A stretch of DNA of 64,000 nucleotides. It comes from Bacillaceae bacterium IKA-2. GTDB lineage: Bacteria > Bacillota > Bacilli > Bacillales > Anaerobacillaceae. The translations under genes and the position numbers were made by a program. The notes under the pieces were generated by a model, which worked only from the letters and a program-made list of their open reading frames with translations, did not search any database and was not told where the DNA came from. The stretch covers positions 124,001 through 188,000 of the forward strand of contig CP134492.1 in the NCBI GenBank assembly GCA_031761875.1, written 5' to 3'. Every line of letters starts with the position of its first letter. Within the stretch, counting starts at the first letter, position 1. Shown in pieces: positions 38,002 to 46,565 of this stretch.

Positions 38002-40497
38002 TCATTGTGCTTTTTTCGTTTTGAAGCTTGGTAATTGTTGCATCGGTATCGTCGACCACTTAGGTAAGTTTCGCTTTATTTCGGCAACTACTACCGTCAT
38101 ATCGTCTTCAATGCGATTATCACTTGTTCTAATAACATGTTCAATAATAATATCAGCAACTTCCTGCGGGTCTTCCGACTTTAATTCTGTGATTATCCTC
38201 CTCATCCAAACCTCGCTATTTTCAACATGTTTTGGGCCATCAAAAATGCCATCGCTCATCATAATTAGTAAATCTCCAGCCTTAAGCTGTTCAGTAACTA
38301 CGTCCACTTCAAACTCATTAATGATTCCGATTGGAAGGTTACTAGCTTCAATCTTTAAAACTTTATTTCCTCTTTTGATAAAGCTAGGGGTTGAGCCGAT
38401 TTTCAAAAATTTAGCTGAAACATCTTGTAAATCAATCATCGCTAAATCTAATGTGGAGAAAATTTCATCTGTTGAACGTAAAGATAAGACAGAATTAATC
38501 GATTTAATCGCTACTGTTTCTTCTATGCCAGATTGCAAGATGTTTTGTAGTAACTGCAATGTTTCATTACTTTCTAAGTGTGCTCTTTCGCCATTACCCA
38601 TACCATCACTAATCGCAACAGCATATTTATTATAGCCAATTTCCATTGTTGAATAACTATCTCCTGAAATCCACGCTCCACCTTTTGCAACAGTTGCAAT
38701 TCCTGTCTTAATTACAAATTGCTTTGCCGAGCCAAATGATACATTCGTATTTCCATTAGGATAATAGCTTTTTTCAACCTTCTTTACGACAATCGTTTCT
38801 TCTAAAATATGAGACAACATTGGCGCAATAATTTTTTCGCATTCTCCATACTCGTTTGTAGAAACGCTAATTTCAATGTCTACATTGCCATCTTCAAGTT
38901 GAAAAATTTCTACATGTCCAATATCAACCCCGGCATCCTGAAGCGCATCCAAAATTTGTTCTTCTTGCATTTGCAAGTTTTCACGTTCTTTTTGAATTTC
39001 TTTAGCGAAGTCGCCCATTACTTTAGAAACTCCTAATAGCTGGTCCGCAACAAGACGCCTGCTTTCTACCAATTGCTTTTTTAATTTTTTTCCAGCTTGA
39101 TAATGATTCAATTCATGTTCAATTACTTGAATGACTTTTTCTGACTTTAAACAATATCTAGACCAGTCCGACTTTAAACGTTTAGAAATCTGTTCATCTT
39201 CCTCACAACTAACCATAATCTCTTGCATGAAGTTATAGGTTTCATCAAAGTTTTTTGTCCAGCATTGTTGTTTTCGAAAACACATTTGACAAGTTTTTTC
39301 AGTAACATTACTTAAAAAGTAATCCACCTCTCGCTCTGGGTCATCAATATCACCTGTTAAGTTCGCACTAGAAAAGCTATTTGACAAGCTCTGAAATAAT
39401 GTTGAGAACTGTTCAACCTTTCCGGCTGTCGCATCTCTAAACTTACGTAAATAAAGCTGTTGCTCTTTCCAATACTCCGCAGTACCGGGAATATATTTTG
39501 CTATTTTCATGATTAAACTCTGCGGCGTTAACATAAAGACTAGGATCGCAACTAAAGATTCCATTCCAGTTATCGCTATTTGTCCGTCCCCCTCACCGTA
39601 TAAACCAATAAGGAGTGTCCCAACTAGTAATCCAACACCAACACCGATTTTTTTCCCTTCTTTCAAAAGACCACCTAGCAAACCAGAAAAAGCTAACAAA
39701 CTCATTTGATATAGACTAGCAACACTTGCAAGACTTAAAATTAACCCTGTTACAACACCGACAGTCGATCCAATCGCCGCGCCACCGACAAAAGCAAAAA
39801 TCAGCACTAAATAACGAGCTAGCATATGCTCAACCGCCATCCCATAAAAGAGCCAACCAATCGTTCCAGTCATAATAGAAGCTAGTAATATTATTAAACA
39901 AATAATTTCTTCATTTTTTAACGAATGTTTCCGCTTTCGTTCAGTTAGGATCGGTACACTTTGAATAAAAATCATCGTTAAAATAAAGCTTAAACTACCT
40001 TCGACAACTGATACCATCCAGACATAGTTAGAAATTTCCCCTGCTAATATGTAGGTCAAAAAGACTTTTGAAATTAATACCGAACTAAAAACTAGAAATG
40101 GTAATAATTTTAGTTTGTTATCATATATTTTACTAGATATCCGATATAGTACTAAAAGTAGTAAAATTGAAACAAACGCATAAACACCATTTATTGGAAC
40201 AATTGTTGTAGCTCCTGCAATAGACCCGATCATAGCAATCACTGCTTTACCTTGCTTTAATAAAAGGATCGCTGCAAAGAATGGTAAAATAAACGGAAGC
40301 ATTTCAGACAAGATCATCGCCCGTCCAAGTAAAAATCCAATAATGAAAATTAAAAAGCCCCATTTATAAAAAATAAGTGAAGTAAAACTACTAATTCGTC
40401 TTATAACACTTTCCTTTAAGTTGTTGCCTGATTTTACCGGATCAGACAACACGATCCCCCTCATTGGCTCAACAGCTTTCAATACTTTTCGAAACAT
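38002..40497 (-). CDS. spoIIE: SpoIIE, PP2C-type phosphatase of sporulation
   Basis: Dephosphorylates SpoIIAA and so activates sigma-F in the forespore; it also acts at the polar septum with FtsZ. 831 residues. The first 330 residues hold about ten membrane segments, followed by a regulatory cytoplasmic region with a CQMCFRKQQCW cysteine cluster, and a PP2C phosphatase domain from about 590 with metal ligands in AVAISDGMGNGERAH and LLIMMSDGIFDGP. Length and order match the B. subtilis protein. It has a Spo0A-type promoter upstream. It is followed by yabS after 66 bases. Confidence 0.98.
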   Translation of the reverse strand: MFRKVLKAVEPMRGIVLSDPVKSGNNLKESVIRRISSFTSLIFYKWGFLIFIIGFLLGRAMILSEMLPFILPFFAAILLLKQGKAVIAMIGSIAGATTIVPINGVYAFVSILLLLVLYRISSKIYDNKLKLLPFLVFSSVLISKVFLTYILAGEISNYVWMVSVVEGSLSFILTMIFIQSVPILTERKRKHSLKNEEIICLIILLASIMTGTIGWLFYGMAVEHMLARYLVLIFAFVGGAAIGSTVGVVTGLILSLASVASLYQMSLLAFSGLLGGLLKEGKKIGVGVGLLVGTLLIGLYGEGDGQIAITGMESLVAILVFMLTPQSLIMKIAKYIPGTAEYWKEQQLYLRKFRDATAGKVEQFSTLFQSLSNSFSSANLTGDIDDPEREVDYFLSNVTEKTCQMCFRKQQCWTKNFDETYNFMQEIMVSCEEDEQISKRLKSDWSRYCLKSEKVIQVIEHELNHYQAGKKLKKQLVESRRLVADQLLGVSKVMGDFAKEIQKERENLQMQEEQILDALQDAGVDIGHVEIFQLEDGNVDIEISVSTNEYGECEKIIAPMLSHILEETIVVKKVEKSYYPNGNTNVSFGSAKQFVIKTGIATVAKGGAWISGDSYSTMEIGYNKYAVAISDGMGNGERAHLESNETLQLLQNILQSGIEETVAIKSINSVLSLRSTDEIFSTLDLAMIDLQDVSAKFLKIGSTPSFIKRGNKVLKIEASNLPIGIINEFEVDVVTEQLKAGDLLIMMSDGIFDGPKHVENSEVWMRRIITELKSEDPQEVADIIIEHVIRTSDNRIEDDMTVVVAEIKRNLPKWSTIPMQQLPSFKTKKAQ

Positions 40498-40531
40498 TTT
40501 TACCCACCACCTGATCTATTTTCGTGTTTCT

Positions 40532-40565
40532 ATTATAAACAGACCACTCTCTCAATTTTTGTCAA
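40532..40565 (-). promoter_or_regulatory. Spo0A-type sigma-A promoter of spoIIE
   Basis: Minus strand: TTGACA at 40560-40565 and TATAAT at 40532-40537 with a 22-base spacer. Stage II promoters activated by Spo0A-P (spoIIG, spoIIE) are known for consensus-like boxes with 21-22 base spacing. TTTGACAA at the -35 is one mismatch from a 0A box. Confidence 0.88.
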
Positions 40566-40589
40566 AACAACAGAGCTGATTTAAAAAAT

Positions 40590-40598
40590 TGTTCGACT
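40590..40598 (-). promoter_or_regulatory. Spo0A box upstream of spoIIE
   Basis: Minus strand AGTCGAACA contains the GTCGAA core of the TTGTCGAA consensus, about 25 bases upstream of the -35 box. Confidence 0.65.
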
Positions 40599-40741
40599 TG
40601 TTTCTAGTAAGCTTGCCAAAAAATTCTAAATGGTTGTATTTTATGTAACTAACAAGTAAGAGTCTCTCCAAATAGACAATGAAACTTGTCCGAAAGGCGA
40701 AAAATGACAAAAGAAAAGCGCAAGTGCCTAGAATCGAGACA

Positions 40742-40770
40742 ACAAAAAGCACCCTTTAAATAAAAGGATG
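40742..40770 (-). terminator. Terminator after yabR
   Basis: Minus strand: GCATCCTTT pairs with AAAGGGTGC around TATTT and is followed by TTTTTG, about 60 bases past the yabR stop. Confidence 0.88.
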
Positions 40771-40829
40771 CATTGCGCTTATTTAATTTATCTTCGATGA
40801 GAACCATTAACTTGTCACCATGCAGCAAG

Positions 40830-41297
40830 TTATCCTCGTTTAGCGCCTCGACCTCCACGTTTTGATTCAGTACTTCTCTTCAAGGATGTTAATCTCTCTT
40901 CACTATCCTTTAAAAAGCGATTCATTTTATCCTCAAAAGAAACCGTTGGACGGGCTTGGCTAGTTCGATTACTACTATTACGGGAACTGTATTGTTTATT
41001 ACCTGGTCGTTCTTGATCACGCGCTGGGCGTTTTTGAGGTCTAGGTTGCTCTTCCGGCGGACGATCTTTTGCTTTGCGAATTGAAAGCCCAATTTTACCG
41101 TCTTTTTCTACCGCAATAACTTTAACCTCTACTTCATCACCAACTTTTAAAAACTCATTAATGTCTTTAACATAATTATCGGCTACCTCGCTGATGTGAA
41201 CAAGACCAGTTTTACCCCCTGGTAGCTCAATAAATGCTCCAAAATGGGTTATTCCTGTTACTTTCCCTTGTAACTTGCTGCCTACTTCGATTGACAT
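40830..41297 (-). CDS. yabR: YabR, S1-domain RNA-binding protein
   Basis: 155 residues. The first 75 form one S1 domain (VGSKLQGKVTGITHFGAFIE, then GLVHISEVADNYVKDINEFL and VGDEVEVKV). The rest is a basic, Q/R/S-rich tail (RPQKRPARDQERPGNK...) ending in a short helix and SKRGGRGAKRG. It is likely an RNA or ribosome-binding protein of the CvfD/YugI kind. The tail is longer than I recall for B. subtilis YabR. Confidence 0.93.
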   Translation of the reverse strand: MSIEVGSKLQGKVTGITHFGAFIELPGGKTGLVHISEVADNYVKDINEFLKVGDEVEVKVIAVEKDGKIGLSIRKAKDRPPEEQPRPQKRPARDQERPGNKQYSSRNSSNRTSQARPTVSFEDKMNRFLKDSEERLTSLKRSTESKRGGRGAKRG

Positions 41298-41367
41298 GAA
41301 GAAAATGCTCCTCCTTAAAAACAGAATTATAATACTATTTAATTATACATGATCAAAAAAACAAGTG

Positions 41368-41748
41368 TCAATCGGAAGTCCTAGGTGTAATCTTGAAGAT
41401 AATCTCTCCGGGCTTCGTTAAATAATAATCTCGTCTAGCAATCTCAGAGATATATTCTAGATTATTTAAATTTTTCACTTCATCTAGCAAATCTCTTTCA
41501 ATGAACTGGGTGCGCGCAACTTCCATTTCTAATTGTTGCTTTTTTTCGAAACTATTCTCTAGAACACTCTTTTGGGAGTGAAGGGTTATGGTTGTTACTA
41601 AAATTGCGATTACCACAAATATACCTAAAGCACTAAGACGACGAAAAAGTCCTTTTTGACTTTTAGAGTTTTTTTCTATGGCTATTTCCTGTTGTTCTCT
41701 GTATGAAGAGTTAAACTCTCTTACTTTTCTTTGCTGAGCACTTTTCAT
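41368..41748 (-). CDS. divIC: DivIC, division septum protein
   Basis: Bitopic membrane protein of the divisome that partners FtsL and DivIB; about 126 residues. A short basic cytoplasmic part (SAQQRKVREFNSSYREQQE) precedes one membrane segment at about 42-60 (SALGIFVVIAILVTTITL), then an external coiled coil (LENSFEKKQQLEMEVARTQ) and a conserved C-terminal YYLTKPGEIIFKI. The ATG at 41748 is preceded by AAAGGG at 8 bases; an in-frame GTG at 41757 is less likely. Confidence 0.95.
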   Translation of the reverse strand: MKSAQQRKVREFNSSYREQQEIAIEKNSKSQKGLFRRLSALGIFVVIAILVTTITLHSQKSVLENSFEKKQQLEMEVARTQFIERDLLDEVKNLNNLEYISEIARRDYYLTKPGEIIFKITPRTSD

Positions 41749-41895
41749 AATCCTCACCCTTTGAGAGAAAAATTATTGCTTTCATGTTTAACTATTCGGC
41801 TGTTCAAAAAATTCGATAATACAAGCTAACGAATTTCTTCGTTATTTCTGATTATCCTCACTCTTAAACAAACACTTACAGAAAGCTAAATTTTT

Positions 41896-42474
41896 TTATT
41901 TTTTCAATCGCTTTATATAGTTCTTCATCTTTTTCAAAAATCCTTGCTTGTTTTTAAACTTTATAAATTTTTCGTTCGGCAAAATTCGCCAAACTCCTCT
42001 TCCCACCCATAAGAAGGGCGAGTATAGAAGTTTTAATAGGAAAAAAATAACTATTTTTAAAGTTCTTATTATCATCATACACACCGTGTATAAAAGTTTC
42101 AATAACTCTTTTGTAGGATTTATGAGAATGACTATAACTGCGGTTTTAAGAAATCGAAATATTTTTACTATTATACGAATAGTTGTTTCCAAAACAAGTT
42201 GATAAATTTTGTATAAAAATGCTTGGTAGATAGAATAGCCACACAATAAAGCTAGTAAAATATAAAATCTCATTTCACCTTCGTTTATTTGTAACAATAT
42301 AAAAAAAATAAAAAGGCCTTGTAAAATCCAAAATAAACTATCATTAATGACTGTAATAAACTTATTCCATTTACGGCCGCGAATTAAACGGCTATAAGTG
42401 TCAATGGCTATTCCTAGCCACCCACCCATAGCCACCATCACAAGCATTGTTTGAAGCTGGACTGTTAGGCTCAC
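41896..42474 (-). CDS. yabQ: YabQ, spore cortex membrane protein
   Basis: Required for cortex formation in B. subtilis; 192 residues. Four membrane segments in the N-terminal 100 residues (MVAMGGWLGIAIDTYSRL, LFWILQGLFIFFILLQI, FYILLALLCGYSIYQAF) are followed by a basic region and further hydrophobic stretches. It starts with GTG at 42474, sharing the four bases GTGA with the yabP stop, so the two are translationally coupled. Confidence 0.93.
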   Translation of the reverse strand: MSLTVQLQTMLVMVAMGGWLGIAIDTYSRLIRGRKWNKFITVINDSLFWILQGLFIFFILLQINEGEMRFYILLALLCGYSIYQAFLYKIYQLVLETTIRIIVKIFRFLKTAVIVILINPTKELLKLLYTVCMMIIRTLKIVIFFLLKLLYSPFLWVGRGVWRILPNEKFIKFKNKQGFLKKMKNYIKRLKK

Positions 42475-42779
42475 TTAAATAACTTCCCAAAGAAGCCTTT
42501 AGCTTTATCATTTTGCTGCGCATCTAAATAAACAAGATCGTAAACTTTCCCTTCAATAGAAACAATGCCTTGATCAACATCTAAATTTTTAATATGAAGG
42601 TTATGACCGCGAATTGCTAGAAAACCTTGCTCTGTTTCCAGTAAAAATTCTTCATTATCAAAACTTTCTACTTGCTTGACCCCTGTAATATCAACTTGCT
42701 TCCTGCCTCGCATAGTAATATTGTGTTCCCTAACTTTTTTATCTCTTCCAATTGTGGTTCCAAATTGTTGTGGATCCAT
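42471..42779 (-). CDS. yabP: YabP, sporulation protein
   Basis: 102 residues of the YabP/YqfC family, needed for cortex formation in B. subtilis. The stretch HNITMRGRKQVDITGVKQVE and FLAIRGHNLHIKNLDVDQG are family features. The ATG at 42779 follows GGAGGAAA. It is separated from rqcP by about 270 bases with a long inverted repeat, which fits its own sporulation promoter. I could not identify a clear sigma-E box. Confidence 0.93.
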   Translation of the reverse strand: MDPQQFGTTIGRDKKVREHNITMRGRKQVDITGVKQVESFDNEEFLLETEQGFLAIRGHNLHIKNLDVDQGIVSIEGKVYDLVYLDAQQNDKAKGFFGKLFK

Positions 42780-42873
42780 GTCTATTTCCTCCTCATAGCT
42801 CTTTTTGAGCGACCTCTTTTACACTATTTTTATGTAGTGACGAGAGAAAATAGAACAAGCTTTGGAAAGGCAG

Positions 42874-43048
42874 GTGGAAAGTTTAAAGTTGGAAAGCGGA
42901 AAGGGGAAAAGAGATTTATAAGTGCAGTTGGACAGTTGGTTAGGAAGGTCAAATGATTTAAGAGCTTTTGGCTTTTCCTAACCAACTAAATACTAAATAC
43001 TACCCAACTAATCACTTTTGTTCCAACTTTCCAACTTTCCAACTTTTT
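42874..43048. repeat. Long imperfect inverted repeat between rqcP and yabP
   Basis: AGTTGGTTAGGAA (42934-42946) pairs with TTCCTAACCAACT (42975-42987). Outside it, AAGTGCAGTTGG pairs with CCAACTAATCACTT, and AAAGTTGGAAAG pairs with CTTTCCAACTTT. The right arm repeats the motif CTTTCCAA three times. It ends at the rqcP stop codon. Confidence 0.75.
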
Positions 43049-43049
43049 T

Positions 43050-43325
43050 CTATTCCTTATATTTATTACTATCAACAGCTTCTTCGCTGACAATTGTGTA
43101 CATCGTCGCAGCTTCGTCCTTTTTTGCCATTTCTTTAATTCTATCGATTCTGACCGTGACTATTTTTTGACCGAAACGAACTTTAAGTTCGTCTTCAACT
43201 TTAACTATTGAACTTGCTTTTGCTACTTGGCCATTTATCGAAATTCGTCCTTGATCGGAAACTTCCTTGGCTAACGTCCGACGTTTAATCAATCGAGATA
43301 CTTTTAAGAATTTATCCAATCTCAT
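43050..43325 (-). CDS. rqcP: RqcP, ribosome quality-control S4-domain protein
   Basis: 91 residues. The S4 RNA-binding domain MRLDKFLKVSRLIKRRTLAK...QGRISINGQVAKASSIVKVE fills the first 60 residues. It partners RqcH in adding alanine tails on stalled 50S subunits. The start overlaps the end of yabN by four bases. Confidence 0.95.
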   Translation of the reverse strand: MRLDKFLKVSRLIKRRTLAKEVSDQGRISINGQVAKASSIVKVEDELKVRFGQKIVTVRIDRIKEMAKKDEAATMYTIVSEEAVDSNKYKE

Positions 43326-44803
43326 CTATTTTCACCCCTTTTTTCATTAGCTTTCGCTTCTTCCCATAGTTTGTCTAAATAGTCTAGGTCTACTTCATCA
43401 AACCTAACACCACGCTCTGCTAGCGTTTCTTCAATGTAGGTGAAGCGGTTATAAAATTTTTGATTCGTTGATTCTAGTGCTAGCTCAGGATCGATATCAT
43501 AATAGCGGGCTAAGTTTACAAATGCAAACAATATATCGCCAAATTCCTGAACTGCTTTTTCGTGATTATCTTGCTTGGCTTCAAGCATAAATTCAGCAAT
43601 TTCTTCTTCAACTTTCAACCAAACTGGTGCTAGCTCACCCCAATCAAAACCAACTTTTGCTGCTTTTTTTTGTAACTTAGTCGCTCGATATAATGCTGGC
43701 ATACTTTTAGGAATTCCTGCCAAATGAGAGCCTTGCTCTTGACCATTATCTATCTTTTCTTGTTTTTTTATTTCATCCCACTGAACAATTACTTCGTTTT
43801 CAGTCTCTAAATATCCTGCTTGAAAAACATGAGGATGTCGTCGAATCATTTTTTCGGTAATGGTAGAAATAACATCATCAATCGTAAACAATCCCGCATC
43901 TTCACCAATTTGGGCGTGGAGCATTACCTGCAAAAGAACGTCACCTAACTCTTCTGCTAAATGATCATCATCCTCTTCATCAATAGCGTCAAGAACTTCA
44001 TACGCTTCCTCAAGTAAATATTTTTTTAAAGACTGATGGGTTTGTTTGATATCCCAGGGACAACCGTTTGGACCACGTAATTCGGCGATAACTTCTCTTA
44101 GCTTTCCAAAATCACGGTAAAGGATTGACTCATCCGTCACTGGTGGGACATAGACTGCAGTTAAATTATTTAATGTTGCCACTCGATCTAATTCATATAG
44201 AGGCACTGTTCGAATCTCTTCTTGACTACTTCCCGCTGCAGTAACAATCGTAACCTCATATTCATCGGGTAATAACTCCATTAATGTTAATTTTACTTCA
44301 CTTGCGATGAACGCATCATAAACTTGGCAAATAATGATATGTTGTCTTACTTGTAATTGTACCTTCTTAAGCGCTGTTCCATCAACAATTTGGCAACCTT
44401 CAATTGGATCGATTTGTACGGCTTGAAACAAATTATCTAAAAAACTTTGCCCGCCTACTATCTCAATTTTTATATCTTTATCTTTTGCTTGTGTTAGTAA
44501 TAGCTGCACCGTTTTTTCTGCAATAAAAGGATGGCCAGGGACTGCATAGACAATATCTTCTTCTGCTGCTTTTTCCAGAAGTAGTGAGGTCATTTGTTGA
44601 TAGACATCCTCAAACTGATCATTTTTTTCATAAATGTGATCAAAAGATTCATATGTAAATTGCTGCTCTTCTAACTGCTTCACGACAGGATGCTCTTTCG
44701 TCCGTAAAAAAACATGCTCTGCTTTCATCAATTTATGATAGACACCTAGGGGCATTTGATTAAGATCACCTGCACCCAAACCAATTACAAAAATTTTACT
44801 CAT
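43322..44803 (-). CDS. yabN: YabN, tetrapyrrole methylase-like / MazG pyrophosphohydrolase fusion
   Basis: 493 residues, normal for the fusion. The N-terminal half (FVIGLGAGDLNQMPLGVYHK, YAVPGHPFIAEKTVQLLLT) is the methylase fold; its substrate is unknown. The C-terminal half is MazG, with LRGPNGCPWDIKQTHQSLKK, the metal motif EEAYEVLDAIDEEDDDHLAEELGD split over the first repeat, and a second repeat EEEIAEFMLEAKQDN...EFGDILFAFVN. MazG hydrolyses NTPs to NMPs. It lies between yabM and rqcP. Confidence 0.94.
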   Translation of the reverse strand: MSKIFVIGLGAGDLNQMPLGVYHKLMKAEHVFLRTKEHPVVKQLEEQQFTYESFDHIYEKNDQFEDVYQQMTSLLLEKAAEEDIVYAVPGHPFIAEKTVQLLLTQAKDKDIKIEIVGGQSFLDNLFQAVQIDPIEGCQIVDGTALKKVQLQVRQHIIICQVYDAFIASEVKLTLMELLPDEYEVTIVTAAGSSQEEIRTVPLYELDRVATLNNLTAVYVPPVTDESILYRDFGKLREVIAELRGPNGCPWDIKQTHQSLKKYLLEEAYEVLDAIDEEDDDHLAEELGDVLLQVMLHAQIGEDAGLFTIDDVISTITEKMIRRHPHVFQAGYLETENEVIVQWDEIKKQEKIDNGQEQGSHLAGIPKSMPALYRATKLQKKAAKVGFDWGELAPVWLKVEEEIAEFMLEAKQDNHEKAVQEFGDILFAFVNLARYYDIDPELALESTNQKFYNRFTYIEETLAERGVRFDEVDLDYLDKLWEEAKANEKRGENR

Positions 44804-44827
44804 TACATTGCTCCCTTCTTGAATGTT

Positions 44828-46414
44828 TCATCCGCTTTTTTCTGACTGCATCAACACTGCAAACTTCTTCAGCTTTGGAATATGGTCTAGCTCCTCATTT
44901 GTAAACACTCTCCCAATAATAAGACAAACTATAAAAATCACTGCCCCAACGACAACACTGCTTAACGCAATAAACATATTACCTAAACGACTTTGTAGCA
45001 GATCGCTATAAATAATGATACTACCCTGTTTCCATATGAAAGTAGCAATAGCCATGGCCATTAACGACAATAAAGCTTTGCTTGCAGCGATAGCTGAAAA
45101 ACGAGGCAGAGCTTTTATTTTTCGTAATGTAATTATATTTAAGACAGCACATATTGCACATGCAAAAACTGTTGCAACGGCTGCACCCATTGTACCAAAT
45201 ATTGGAATGAGTAGCACATTTAAAATAATTTTTACGATTAGACCAACGATAACGTGGTTAACTGTTACGTAGACTTTGTTTAAGCCGTGTAAAACAGCTG
45301 ATGAAGTTAAAAAAATAGCTGTAAACAAGATCGCCATTCCCAAAATAGCAAGGACAACTGAGTCAGTCTCATTTTTAAATAACATAATATTCGTCGGTTC
45401 TATGATAATTGCTAGACCTACCGAAGCTGCAGCACCCATTAAAAAACTTATCCGCAGGGCAAGGCTAGTATACTTTTGAATTAAATCTTGTCTACCCTCC
45501 AAGCTTACTTTAGCGATCAAAGGCACGACTATCAACGAAAAGGACGTTGTAATAACCGTTCCCATTTGAATTAATGGTTGTCCACGATCAAAAACCCCTT
45601 TAGAGACTTTCGCTATTTCAATATGTACACCATTTTCCAGTAAAATTCTTAACACTGTTACTGCATCAACAAATTGAAAGATGATTAAAAGAAGGCTACT
45701 AAAACAAATCATCATTCCTTGGATAACGATAATTTTTACTAAACGTAAGCTAAATCGACTACGCCGCTGCTGTACAGTCCGTCCTTGTTTTTTGTAAAAG
45801 ATAAACAAGGTGATAAAACCAACCAACCCGCCAATTACAGAACCAATTGCGGCTCCTGTTCCTGCTGCATAGGGTCCATAGCCGTTGCTAATTAAAAAAT
45901 AGGTAAGCAGTAAGATAACAATAACTCTAGTAACCTGCTCTGTTACTTGGGAAACTGCTGTCGGTAACATTTCCCCGTTCCCTTGAAAAAAACCCCTTAA
46001 AACAGAAAGGAATGGTATAACGAAAAAAATAAATGAGACAGTTTTTAACGGGATAAGTAAATTTTCGTCTCCCATCATTCGCGCTAGTAGCGGTGCATTT
46101 ACGTAAAAAATGATAAATACAAAAAAGCTTATCAGAAATAAGCTTATATAGGCACTTTTAATAATCTGATTTTCTTCATTTTCTCGCTCACCTATAAGCT
46201 TGGAGATGATAACTGGAAAACCAAATGTTGACAGCATAATAGCAATACCGTATATAGGATATATTTGTTGATAAACGTAAAAGCCTACATCTCCTGCAAT
46301 ATTTTGATAAGGAATACGATAGATCGCACTAAGTATTTTTATAACGATAGCAGCTAGAGATAAATAAACAGCTCCTTGCCATAATCGCCTTGGATTTTCT
46401 AGCTTTCTTACCAT
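44828..46414 (-). CDS. yabM: YabM, MurJ/SpoVB-like lipid flippase family protein
   Basis: 528 residues with about 14 hydrophobic segments, MOP/MATE-like polysaccharide transport fold. Visible parts are GAVYLSLAAIVIKILSAIYR, GDVGFYVYQQIYPIYGIAI, RGFFQGNGEMLPTAVSQVTEQ and AAGTGAAIGSVIGGLVGFIT. Family members translocate lipid-linked cell-wall or spore-cortex precursors. B. subtilis YabM (MurJ-like) is not essential. The ATG at 46414 follows AGGGGGA. It shares its transcript with yabN. Confidence 0.92.
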   Translation of the reverse strand: MVRKLENPRRLWQGAVYLSLAAIVIKILSAIYRIPYQNIAGDVGFYVYQQIYPIYGIAIMLSTFGFPVIISKLIGERENEENQIIKSAYISLFLISFFVFIIFYVNAPLLARMMGDENLLIPLKTVSFIFFVIPFLSVLRGFFQGNGEMLPTAVSQVTEQVTRVIVILLLTYFLISNGYGPYAAGTGAAIGSVIGGLVGFITLFIFYKKQGRTVQQRRSRFSLRLVKIIVIQGMMICFSSLLLIIFQFVDAVTVLRILLENGVHIEIAKVSKGVFDRGQPLIQMGTVITTSFSLIVVPLIAKVSLEGRQDLIQKYTSLALRISFLMGAAASVGLAIIIEPTNIMLFKNETDSVVLAILGMAILFTAIFLTSSAVLHGLNKVYVTVNHVIVGLIVKIILNVLLIPIFGTMGAAVATVFACAICAVLNIITLRKIKALPRFSAIAASKALLSLMAMAIATFIWKQGSIIIYSDLLQSRLGNMFIALSSVVVGAVIFIVCLIIGRVFTNEELDHIPKLKKFAVLMQSEKSG

Positions 46415-46462
46415 CGTTTTTCCCCCTGATAACCAAACATAAACTTTAAGTTAGTATAACAC

Positions 46463-46516
46463 GAGAAGCTAGGCGCCGGAGCTTACACACGAAAAGCGCA
46501 AGCGCCTTGGTTATGC
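46463..46516 (+). repeat. Long-hairpin intergenic element, copy B (ends only)
   Basis: A tail (GAAGCTAGGCGCCGGAGCTT) directly followed by a head (GAAAAGCGCAAGCGCCTTGG), the same junction seen between tandem copies at 50960. The central stems are missing. Confidence 0.8.
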
Positions 46517-46523
46517 TAAGCAG

Positions 46524-46556
46524 AAAAAAAAGAAGAGCTTCTTTTTGCCCTTCTTT
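46524..46556 (-). terminator. Terminator after spoVT
   Basis: Minus strand: AAAGAAGGGC pairs with GCTCTTCTTT (one G-U), followed by a long T run, 10 bases past the spoVT stop. Confidence 0.9.
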
Positions 46557-46565
46557 AGAGTTTTT

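Larger units (their letters stand above)
40498..40829. other. Gap between yabR and spoIIE
   Basis: About 330 bases holding the spoIIE promoter, a Spo0A box, the yabR terminator and a short piece resembling the long-hairpin repeat head (AAAAGCGCAAGTGCC at 40713). The tRNA-Met and tRNA-Glu genes found here in B. subtilis are absent. Confidence 0.7.

Noticed and set aside
40552-40858. Two short minus-strand frames between yabR and spoIIE
   Set aside because: They cover the spoIIE promoter and the yabR terminator, and one overlaps the end of yabR. They have no protein-like features or conserved start.
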